Part shown: positions 1 through 5,075 of the stretch, in pieces | Position numbering within the stretch: the stretch's first letter is position 1 | Layout: each line of letters opens with the position of its first letter | From: an uncultured Acidimicrobiales bacterium | GTDB taxonomy: Bacteria > Actinomycetota > Acidimicrobiia > Acidimicrobiales > Aldehydirespiratoraceae | Assembly (NCBI GenBank): GCA_938091985.1 | Contig: CALKOE010000089.1 | Span: 1 to 7,463 of the forward strand | DNA: 7,463 bases | Reading direction: 5' to 3' | The notes under the pieces: generated by a model | What the model saw: only the letters and a program-made list of their open reading frames with translations | Told to the model about the DNA's origin: nothing | Database searches by the model: none | Program-made: the position numbers and the translations under genes

Positions 1-118
1 GCTGCTTCTCGACCAGACCCCGTCGGGACGCCAATCGGTCGGCATTGCATTGATCGTGGCCGGGATCGGTGTTCGCGACCGCCGCGACGAACGCACCCCC
101 GTCAACACTCCCGGCTGA
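1..118 (+). CDS. C-terminal end of a probable EamA/DMT-type membrane transporter (partial)
   Basis: Reading frame 2 is open from the window edge to a TGA at 116-118 and gives 38 residues. They begin LLLDQTPSGRQSVGIALIVA, followed by a GIGV stretch and then a charged tail (RDRRDERTP). A short loop containing a Gln, then a G-x-A-L-I-x-A-G helix and a positively charged cytoplasmic tail, is how the last transmembrane segment of EamA/DMT-superfamily exporters usually ends. This match is from memory of the family, and only one helix is visible. The gene starts outside the window, so substrate and full length cannot be judged. It converges on the small minus-strand gene, with 15 bp between the stop codons and no clear terminator hairpin in the gap. 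It could instead be the end of another multi-pass membrane protein. Confidence 0.5.
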   Translation, partial: LLLDQTPSGRQSVGIALIVAGIGVRDRRDERTPVNTPG

Positions 119-133
119 TCCCGCCAAGCGACA

Positions 134-394
134 TCAGTCGCCTGGGTCTTCGCCGATCTCCTTCAACGCATCGCGGATCGCGCCACGAAGACGGCGGGCC
201 AGGTCTGGTTGCAGGTGCGTCATGAGTCCCTCGGCCGGTCGACCGACCTCTTCGACCGTCAGCACGACTCGGGGTTCCGCATCGTCGTAGTCGTCGCTGA
301 TCTGAATCGCCCAGGACACCGGCGCGAGATCGTCTTCCCATCCGGGCGGGATGTCGTCGGGCGTCGCCGGGTAATCGTCGATCGAGCGTTTCAT
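134..394 (-). CDS. Small acidic hypothetical protein, 86 aa
   Basis: A short minus-strand gene begins with ATG at 394-392 and ends with TGA at 136-134. The protein starts MKRSIDDYPATPDDIPPGWE and is acidic overall. A beta-like stretch (PRVVLTVEEVGRPAEG, about residues 41-56) leads into a charged amphipathic helix (HLQPDLARRLRGAIRDALKE, about 60-79). There is no signal peptide, membrane segment or cysteine, so it is probably cytoplasmic. I do not recognise a named family and assign no function. The ordered composition and the lack of low-complexity arginine runs, which mark the shadow frames here, argue that it is real. No good Shine-Dalgarno sequence precedes the ATG. A TAGAAC hexamer on the minus strand (406-401) ends 6 bases upstream of it, which would fit a leaderless transcript, but this is only suggestive. 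It is divergent from cysH and shares the 395-592 spacer with it. Confidence 0.65.
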   Translation of the reverse strand: MKRSIDDYPATPDDIPPGWEDDLAPVSWAIQISDDYDDAEPRVVLTVEEVGRPAEGLMTHLQPDLARRLRGAIRDALKEIGEDPGD

Positions 395-463
395 ACAGAA
401 GTTCTAGTTGAACAGTGCCGCGGGCAGGGTCGAACAGAAGAGCCGAGCGGAAGAGCCGCCTTG

Positions 464-471
464 TTGGCCAA
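464..471. promoter_or_regulatory. Palindrome TTGGCCAA, copy 1
   Basis: A perfect 8-bp palindrome sits inside a slightly larger symmetry (TTGTT at 461-465 against AACAA at 473-477). The same octamer recurs at 521-528, 57 bp downstream. Short palindromes occur by chance, but two identical copies in one spacer of under 200 bp are suggestive of a binding site. No regulator is assigned. Confidence 0.35.
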
Positions 472-486
472 GAACAATGTCCGGAC

Positions 487-522
487 TAATACCCGACAAA
501 AATGATCGGAATTACGTGGATT
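487..522. repeat. Dyad-symmetric operator-like element, tandem copy 1
   Basis: The layout is TAAT (487-490), CCGA (493-496), a 9-bp spacer (497-505), TCGG (506-509) and ATTA (511-514), an imperfect inverted repeat whose centre is near 501. Bases 504-522 match 569-587 at 15 of 19 positions, and the GAC at 495-497 recurs at 560-562, both at an offset of 65 bp. TAAT itself is offset by 66, so there is a 1-bp indel. The element is therefore one copy of an imperfect tandem duplication. A regulator-binding site is inferred from the symmetry and the location only. Confidence 0.5.
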
Positions 523-528
523 GGCCAA
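521..528. promoter_or_regulatory. Palindrome TTGGCCAA, copy 2
   Basis: This is the second perfect copy of the octamer found at 464-471. It overlaps the right end of tandem element 1 by two bases and lies 25 bp before the core of element 2. It may be part of the same control region, possibly for a separate factor. Confidence 0.35.
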
Positions 529-550
529 TGGCCCGAACGTATGGTGACGA

Positions 551-556
551 TCTAAT
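551..556 (+). promoter_or_regulatory. Candidate -10 hexamer TCTAAT for the cysH operon
   Basis: TCTAAT matches the bacterial -10 consensus TATAAT at five of six positions and lies 36 bases before the cysH start codon. No convincing -35 hexamer is seen 16-18 bp upstream, so a promoter here would have to be activator-dependent or of the weak -35 type common in Actinobacteria. The dyad at 553-579 overlaps it, which would suit a repressor covering the transcription start. An alternative weak promoter is TTGTTG (461-466) with ACTAAT (485-490) at 18-bp spacing. The assignment is tentative. Confidence 0.3.
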
Positions 557-587
557 CCTGACTGTCCCGATCAGAATTAACCGGATT
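553..587. repeat. Dyad-symmetric operator-like element, tandem copy 2
   Basis: The left arm TAATCCTGA (553-561) and right arm TCAGAATTA (571-579) form an inverted repeat with 8 of 9 bases paired around a 9-bp spacer. A GGATT tail at 583-587 follows, as it does in copy 1 (518-522). Across both copies the four half-sites approximate TAAT-N-C-Y-GA. The element ends 5 bp before the cysH ATG, so a bound protein, or the RNA hairpin if it is transcribed, could affect initiation of transcription or translation. A sulfur-responsive regulator is an inference from the downstream genes. Confidence 0.55.
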
Positions 588-592
588 CAACA

Positions 593-1288
593 ATGACCCT
601 CCTTGCTACACCCGTCGCCTTGCGCACCGCACCCCGTTGGAGTCCCTCCGATGCCGCGGCCATGAGCGCGGAGTTCGAAGGTTGCCACCCCGGCGAAGTG
701 ATCACCTGGGCTACGGAGGAATTCGGCTCGCGATTGTGCCTCAGCGCTTCGTTCGCCGACACACTGCTGATCGATCTGGCCGTTGCCGTAAATCCCGACA
801 TCGATGTCGTCTTCATCGACACAGGCTTCCATTTCGCCGAGACCCTCGCCACGGTCCGTCGAGCAATGGCCCGATATTCGTTGAACCTCACGGTGCTGCG
901 TCCTGCCGCTACAGCCGCCGATATCTGGAACCATGGTGCCGACACCTGCTGCGGTAGCCGGAAGGTGGCGCCGCTCGAGCGCCACCTCGTCGCCAACGCT
1001 GATGCGTGGATGTCGGGCCTACGCCGTGACGACAGTCCGCAGCGGGCCAATGCCCCCATCGTGGATCTCGATCTGCGCGGTCTCGTGAAGGTGAACCCCC
1101 TCGCCGGATGGTCGACCGAGGCAATCGAGCGCCACATCACCGACCACGACGTACTCGTCAACCCACTTTCCTTCGAGGGCTATCCCTCCATTGGCTGCTG
1201 GCCTTGCACCCAGCCAGCCGACCCCAACGATCCGCGCTCCGGCCGGTGGGCCGGGTCCGACAAGAGCGAATGCGGGCTGCACCAGTGA
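593..1288 (+). CDS. cysH: Assimilatory phosphoadenylyl/adenylyl-sulfate reductase, [4Fe-4S] APS reductase type
   Basis: This 231-aa cytoplasmic enzyme reduces activated sulfate to sulfite, with thioredoxin or a similar thiol as electron donor. The PAPS-reductase fold is visible: a nucleotide-binding loop region (LSASFADTLLIDLA, about 50-63), the FIDTGFHFAET motif (74-84), and SGLRRDDSPQR (141-151), which contacts the sulfate nucleotide in the family. Cys119-Cys120 and Cys202/Cys205 (in GCWPC) are the four ligands of the [4Fe-4S] cluster found in APS-type reductases and missing from the E. coli PAPS-type enzyme. The C-terminal ECGLH carries the catalytic Cys227. APS is therefore the likely substrate, meaning no APS kinase would be needed. 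ATG at 593 is chosen because it gives full family length, although no clear Shine-Dalgarno sequence precedes it. A later ATG at 662 is possible. It is the first gene of the operon, and its stop overlaps the next start in GTGA. Confidence 0.93.
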   Translation: MTLLATPVALRTAPRWSPSDAAAMSAEFEGCHPGEVITWATEEFGSRLCLSASFADTLLIDLAVAVNPDIDVVFIDTGFHFAETLATVRRAMARYSLNLTVLRPAATAADIWNHGADTCCGSRKVAPLERHLVANADAWMSGLRRDDSPQRANAPIVDLDLRGLVKVNPLAGWSTEAIERHITDHDVLVNPLSFEGYPSIGCWPCTQPADPNDPRSGRWAGSDKSECGLHQ

Positions 1289-1929
1289 ATTCTCCCTACG
1301 CCGTGAACCTCGACCTCACCGGTCGACCAGTCCTCGTGGTCGGCGCGGGCCCAGTCGCCGCCCGCAAGGTTGCCGGGCTCCTGCGAGCCGGTGCCGCCGT
1401 GACCGTCGTGTCACCCGATGCGGTGCCCGAGATCGCGGATGATCCCGATGTTCGCTGGTTCAGACGCCCGTATCAGCGTGGCGAGGTGGCGTCGTACCGG
1501 CTCGCGATCACCGCGACAAGCGACCCCGCCGTCAACGCACTCGTCGCGGCCGATGGCGACACCGTGGGCATCTTCGTGAACTCCGCTGACGATCCCGAGA
1601 ACTGCAGCTTCACGCTGCCCGCCGTCGCCCGCCATGGCGATCTCCAGGTCGCCATCTCGACCAACGGCCGCAGCCCAGGCCTGGCCCGTTGGCTGCGCCG
1701 CAGCTACGAGCGCGAACTCAGCGGTGGCTACGACCAGCTTCTCGATCTTCTCTCCGAGACTCGGATCGAAGCCCGCGCCGCGTTCGGTACGTCCGAGATC
1801 TCCGGTTGGGACGATGCCCTCGACGCCGACCTTCTCGGTCTGGTCCGCGCGGGCCGCATCGAAGATGCGCGAACCATGCTTCGCGAGTCGCTCGGGCTCG
1901 ATCAGATCTCCACCGAGGTGGCATCATGA
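1285..1929 (+). CDS. sirC: Precorrin-2 dehydrogenase / siroheme synthase, CysG N-terminal type
   Basis: This 214-aa protein oxidises precorrin-2 to sirohydrochlorin with NAD+ and may also insert iron to give siroheme. A Rossmann nucleotide-binding motif lies at the N-terminus (VVGAGPVAARK, 18-28), preceded by the PYAVNLDLTGRP stretch typical of the family. The NSADDPENCSF segment (99-109) aligns with the active-site region of E. coli CysG: Asp102 falls at the place of its catalytic Asp104, and Ser130 in NGRSPGLAR at that of its Ser128. The C-terminal part is the helical dimerisation and substrate region. The GTG at 1285 is preferred because it gives the normal N-terminus and a 4-bp GTGA overlap with cysH. 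An in-frame ATG at 1270 would add five residues. The gene ends in a 4-bp ATGA overlap with cobA. The reductase encoded two genes downstream needs siroheme, which explains the placement. Confidence 0.9.
   Translation: MNSPYAVNLDLTGRPVLVVGAGPVAARKVAGLLRAGAAVTVVSPDAVPEIADDPDVRWFRRPYQRGEVASYRLAITATSDPAVNALVAADGDTVGIFVNSADDPENCSFTLPAVARHGDLQVAISTNGRSPGLARWLRRSYERELSGGYDQLLDLLSETRIEARAAFGTSEISGWDDALDADLLGLVRAGRIEDARTMLRESLGLDQISTEVAS
1915..1920 (+). promoter_or_regulatory. Shine-Dalgarno sequence of cobA
   Basis: GAGGTG lies five bases before the ATG at 1926, inside the end of the preceding gene. It supports 1926 over the longer open frame that starts upstream, because the protein from this ATG begins directly with the SUMT family motif. 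Confidence 0.6.
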
Positions 1930-2690
1930 CCGTGCACCTCGTCGGCGCCGGACCCGGCGACCCCGATCTCTTGACGGTTCGTGCCGTCCGCCTTCTCGAA
2001 CAGGCCGATGTGGTCGTGTTCGACCGGTTGGTCGACGACCGGATCCTCGAACTTGCGCCGCCGTGGGCCGAGATGGTCGATGTCGGCAAGCGGCCCGGAG
2101 CCCCGACCGACGCTCAAGATCGCATCAACGACATTCTCGTCGACCGAGGACGCCGATTCGACTGCGTAGTCCGTCTCAAGGGCGGCGATCCGTTCGTGTT
2201 CGGACGCGGAGGCGAAGAGGCGCTCGAGCTGCGCGCCGCAGGCATCGCCGTCGCTGAAGTTCCCGGCATCACCTCCGCGATCGCCGCGCCGGCCGCTGCC
2301 GGCATTCCGGTGACGATGCGCGGCATCAGCAGCGGTTTCACCGTGGTGACCGCCCACCAGGACCCCAACGCCGACCTCTGGCTCAACTGGGACGCACTGG
2401 CCACCACCGGCACCACGCTCGTGATCTTGATGGGGGCCAGCCGCACCGCACAGATCAGCGAACGATTGATCGCCGGCGGCATGGCACCGTCCACTCCCGT
2501 CGCTGTGGTGCGAGCGGCGACAACCACGAAGCAACACGTCCAACGCAGCACCCTCGCCGGCCTCCCCGAACTGACCGTGATCAACCCTTCGACAATCGTC
2601 GTCGGCGGCGTCGCGGCGCAGTCAGTGCTCGACCACGAACTCATCGCCATCACCGGCGCCGATCTCCACAGGGAAGGACCCGTCCGATGA
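1926..2690 (+). CDS. cobA: Uroporphyrinogen-III C-methyltransferase (SUMT)
   Basis: This 254-aa enzyme uses S-adenosylmethionine to methylate uroporphyrinogen III at C2 and C7, giving precorrin-2, the substrate of the enzyme encoded just upstream. The tetrapyrrole methylase signatures occur in order: VGAGPGDPDLLT (6-17), RLKGGDPFVFGRGGEE (83-98), VPGITSAIAAPAAAGIPVT (112-130) followed by RGISSGFTVVTAH (132-144), and a C-terminal VVGGVA (225-230). The length is normal for a stand-alone SUMT. The family usually has His or similar before RG in the third region, and here it is Met131. Start and stop both lie in 4-bp ATGA overlaps with the neighbours, so translation is probably coupled. Together with the preceding gene it supplies what a single CysG does in enterobacteria. 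Precorrin-2 could also feed cobalamin synthesis, but the context points to siroheme. Confidence 0.93.
   Translation: MTVHLVGAGPGDPDLLTVRAVRLLEQADVVVFDRLVDDRILELAPPWAEMVDVGKRPGAPTDAQDRINDILVDRGRRFDCVVRLKGGDPFVFGRGGEEALELRAAGIAVAEVPGITSAIAAPAAAGIPVTMRGISSGFTVVTAHQDPNADLWLNWDALATTGTTLVILMGASRTAQISERLIAGGMAPSTPVAVVRAATTTKQHVQRSTLAGLPELTVINPSTIVVGGVAAQSVLDHELIAITGADLHREGPVR
2674..2678 (+). promoter_or_regulatory. Shine-Dalgarno sequence of the sulfite reductase gene
   Basis: AAGGA lies 8 bases before the ATG at 2687. It supports that start, which overlaps the cobA stop in ATGA. Confidence 0.65.
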
Positions 2691-4477
2691 CGCTCCTCGA
2701 ACCGTCCATCGACACCACCGACATCGATCCGGACATCCAGGCCGATATCGACAAGTTCCGAGAGGTGCTCACCGGGTATCGGTCCGGCGAGGTCGGAGAA
2801 GACGTGTTTCGCGTTTTCCGTCTCACCAACGGGATCTACGGGCAGCGGCAGGGCGGAACCAACCAGATGGTGCGGGTCAAGGTGCCATACGGCTCCATGA
2901 CACCCCAACAGTTCGAGATGATCGCCAACCTGGTGGAGCGCTACAGCCGCGGATGGGCCCACATCACCACGCGCCAGAACCTCCAATTTCACTATGTGCA
3001 GCTCGACCAGATCCCCGACGTGATGCAACACCTCGCCTCCGTCGGACTCACCACTCGTGAAGCCTGCGGCGACACCGTGCGCAACGTGCAGGGCTGTCAC
3101 CTCGCCGGCGCCTGCCCCCACGAAAACCTCGACATCACTCCGTGGGCTGAAGCCGCTTACCAGCACTTCGTGCGCAACCCGCTGGGACAGCGTCTCCCGC
3201 GCAAGTTCAAGATCAACTTCTCCGGCTGTGAGACCGATTGCGGCCAGGCGATGTTCAACGACGCCGGTGTGATCGCCACAACCCGCACGCTCGACGACGG
3301 CACCGTCGAGGCAGGGTTCCGGGTGTTCATCGCCGGCGGACTCGGCACCACGCCGTTCCCCGCCATGGCCCTCGAGGACTTCACACCGAAGGAAGAACTG
3401 CTCCCGACGATCGAAGCGATCCTTCGCATCTTCGAACAGACCGGCAACCGCGACAACAAGCTGCGGGCGCGGCTCAAGTGGGTCGTCGAGAACCTCGGCT
3501 TCGAAGAGGTGCAGCGCCGCATCCTCACCACCCGCAAGTTCCTCCTCGCCTCCTCCTCCGACCCGGGCGGCCTTCCCACCGAGGTGCGGGTCAAGGGCGA
3601 TGCCCCCGCCGGCATCGGCAACGGGGCGATCGTCACCGAGATCGGTCAGGGCACACCCGTCAGCATCGGCGGCTCTTCGCCCTACGACCGATGGTTCCAG
3701 GCCAACGTCGTCCGCGGCATCGCCAGCGGACAGGTCTCGGCCTATGCGTGGGCGCAGCTCGGCGACATCACCGCCGAGCAGTTCCGTGGCATCGCAGCGA
3801 TCCAGCGCGAGTTCGACGCCGATATTCGTCTCACCAACCGTCAGAACCTGATCATCCGCGGACTCGACGAGTCGGAGTTGCCCGTGCTCTACGAGCGTCT
3901 TGAGGCGCTTGGTATGGCCGAAGCCGGCGCTGAGCTCGTGCGCGACGTGGTCGCCTGCCCCGGAGCCGACACCTGCAACCTCGCCGTCACACAGAGCCGT
4001 GGCCTCGCCAAGGCCATCGGTGACGCCCTCGACGCCGAAGGCCTCGGCACCGTCGGTGGTCTCCGGATCAACATCTCCGGCTGCACCAACTCCTGCGGAC
4101 AGCATCATTCGGCCGACATCGGCTTCTTCGGCGCCGAACGTCGCGCCAACGGCCGTTCGGCTCCCGGCTACCAGATGCTGCTCGGCGGCTATGTCGGTCA
4201 GGAGCAGATGCACTTCGGCGACAAGGCGCTTCGCCTTCCGGCCAAGAGCGCTGCAGAGGCTGCAGTCCGGGTCGTTCGCAAGTTCAACGACGAGCGCACC
4301 GCAGGCGAATCCTTCCGTGGATGGCTCGAGCGCTCGGGCGGAGCCGGCGAAATCGGCGCAGCGATGAAGGACCTCGACCAGTTCCCGGCCTACGACGACG
4401 ACCCCGACTTCTACGTCGATTTCGACGAGACCGGCCCGTATGTGGCCGAGATCGGTGAGTCGGAGTGCGCCACCTGA
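2687..4477 (+). CDS. Siroheme [4Fe-4S] sulfite reductase (nitrite/sulfite reductase family, probably ferredoxin-dependent)
   Basis: This 596-aa protein carries out the six-electron reduction of sulfite to sulfide. It shows the family's two-fold internal repeat, each half having a ferredoxin-like domain and then a siroheme/cluster domain. Half one contains TTRQNLQFHYVQL (94-106), GDTVRNVQGC (128-137), LPRKFKINFSG (170-180) and the cysteine pairs Cys137-x5-Cys143 and Cys181-x3-Cys185. Half two contains TNRQNLIIRG (383-392), Cys424-x5-Cys430 and Cys466-x3-Cys470 (SGCTNSCG). By alignment from memory with E. coli CysI, the sulfite-contacting residues Arg83, Arg153, Lys215 and Lys217 correspond to Arg96, Arg132, Lys173 and Lys175. 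Nitrite reductases share this fold; sulfite is preferred because of cysH. No flavoprotein partner gene is visible, so ferredoxin is the likely donor. Cysteine tetrads in both halves are unusual. Names in use include sir and nirA. Confidence 0.9.
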   Translation: MTLLEPSIDTTDIDPDIQADIDKFREVLTGYRSGEVGEDVFRVFRLTNGIYGQRQGGTNQMVRVKVPYGSMTPQQFEMIANLVERYSRGWAHITTRQNLQFHYVQLDQIPDVMQHLASVGLTTREACGDTVRNVQGCHLAGACPHENLDITPWAEAAYQHFVRNPLGQRLPRKFKINFSGCETDCGQAMFNDAGVIATTRTLDDGTVEAGFRVFIAGGLGTTPFPAMALEDFTPKEELLPTIEAILRIFEQTGNRDNKLRARLKWVVENLGFEEVQRRILTTRKFLLASSSDPGGLPTEVRVKGDAPAGIGNGAIVTEIGQGTPVSIGGSSPYDRWFQANVVRGIASGQVSAYAWAQLGDITAEQFRGIAAIQREFDADIRLTNRQNLIIRGLDESELPVLYERLEALGMAEAGAELVRDVVACPGADTCNLAVTQSRGLAKAIGDALDAEGLGTVGGLRINISGCTNSCGQHHSADIGFFGAERRANGRSAPGYQMLLGGYVGQEQMHFGDKALRLPAKSAAEAAVRVVRKFNDERTAGESFRGWLERSGGAGEIGAAMKDLDQFPAYDDDPDFYVDFDETGPYVAEIGESECAT

Positions 4478-4490
4478 GTACGCTCCGAAC

Positions 4491-5075
4491 GTGCATCCAA
4501 ATTTCCTCGCCCGCGCCATCGACCGGATCGACTCCGTCAACCAGGCAGATCCCAACAGTTTCGAGGGTGAACCCCTCGCCATGGTTCAAGGCCGACGCGC
4601 CCATGAGTGGGTCTTGACCCTCACGCCCAAGGCCGGCCCTGAGCTCCAGATCGCAGCCAGAGCGCATCATCTCCGCCGCTGGGACCTCAACCGCGAGGAC
4701 TACCCAGAAGGAAGAGACGGCTACCTGCGCTGGCGCCGAGACCAGAAGAAGGCTCACGCCAAGCTGCTCACCTCCATGCTCAAGGAGGACGGCATCGCGT
4801 CTCGTCACATCCTGCGTGCGGTCGAAATCGTGCAGAAGAAGGGCCTCGGATCCGATTCCGAAGTCCAGGTATTCGAAGATGCGGTCTGCCTCACATTCAT
4901 CGAGACCCAATTCCTCTCGACCGCCGACAAGCTCGACGACGACGAGAAGATGGTCGATGTGGTGACGAAGACGCTCGCCAAGATGAGCCCAGCCGGCATC
5001 GCGGCCGCTGGCCGAATCGAGCTCGATCCTCGGTCCGACGACATCGTTCAGCGAGCCGCTGCACAACTCGACTGA
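4491..5075 (+). CDS. DUF4202-family protein of unknown function
   Basis: This 194-aa soluble, largely helical protein has no signal peptide or membrane segment. Its sequence fits my memory of the DUF4202 family: ARAIDRIDSVNQADP near the N-terminus (7-21), RRAHEW (35-40), a strongly conserved-looking IAARAHHLRRW block (54-64), YPEGRDGYLRWRRDQKKAHA (71-90), FEDAVCLTFIE (128-138) and a KMSPAG turn (164-169). Histidines 38, 59, 60 and 89 with the Glu/Asp pair at 129-130 resemble a helical metal-binding, HD-like arrangement, but that is an inference and no reaction is assigned. GTG at 4491 is chosen: it lies 13 bp after the reductase stop and the family N-terminus begins there. The in-frame ATG at 4440 would overlap the reductase by 38 bp and add unrelated residues. 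The stop shares one base with the next start (TGATG), so the two genes are probably co-translated. Confidence 0.85.
   Translation: MHPNFLARAIDRIDSVNQADPNSFEGEPLAMVQGRRAHEWVLTLTPKAGPELQIAARAHHLRRWDLNREDYPEGRDGYLRWRRDQKKAHAKLLTSMLKEDGIASRHILRAVEIVQKKGLGSDSEVQVFEDAVCLTFIETQFLSTADKLDDDEKMVDVVTKTLAKMSPAGIAAAGRIELDPRSDDIVQRAAAQLD

Larger units (their letters stand above)
395..592. promoter_or_regulatory. Divergent intergenic control region before the sulfur-assimilation operon
   Basis: This spacer lies between the divergent 86-aa gene and cysH. Its right half (about 460-592) is clearly more AT-rich than the flanking genes and carries several symmetric elements, annotated separately. No continuous conserved reading frame or tRNA-like fold was seen. 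No SAM (S-box) riboswitch-like arrangement was recognised. As the only sizeable gap upstream of six tightly packed genes, it is the natural place for the operon promoter. Confidence 0.7.

Noticed and set aside
69..505. Plus-strand open frames across the left edge (69-290 and 209-505)
   Set aside because: They are opposite the 86-aa minus-strand gene, are rich in Arg and Ser, and show no motif or ribosome site.
395..592. A SAM or other riboswitch in the cysH leader
   Set aside because: No long conserved stem arrangement or terminator/anti-terminator pair was recognised, and the symmetric elements fit protein-binding DNA repeats better.
1108..1284. Longer start for the precorrin-2 dehydrogenase inside cysH
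   Set aside because: The added residues are an out-of-frame reading of the conserved cysH C-terminus. The GTGA overlap at 1285 gives the normal family N-terminus.
4440..4490. Upstream ATG for the DUF4202 gene
   Set aside because: It lies inside the reductase gene and adds residues unlike the family. The GTG at 4491 follows the stop at a normal distance.
2114..4582. A minus-strand open frame of 822 codons opposite cobA and the sulfite reductase gene
   Set aside because: Both plus-strand genes underneath have unambiguous family motifs. The antisense protein has no recognisable domains and its composition mirrors the codon bias of the sense strand, a common artefact in high-GC genomes.
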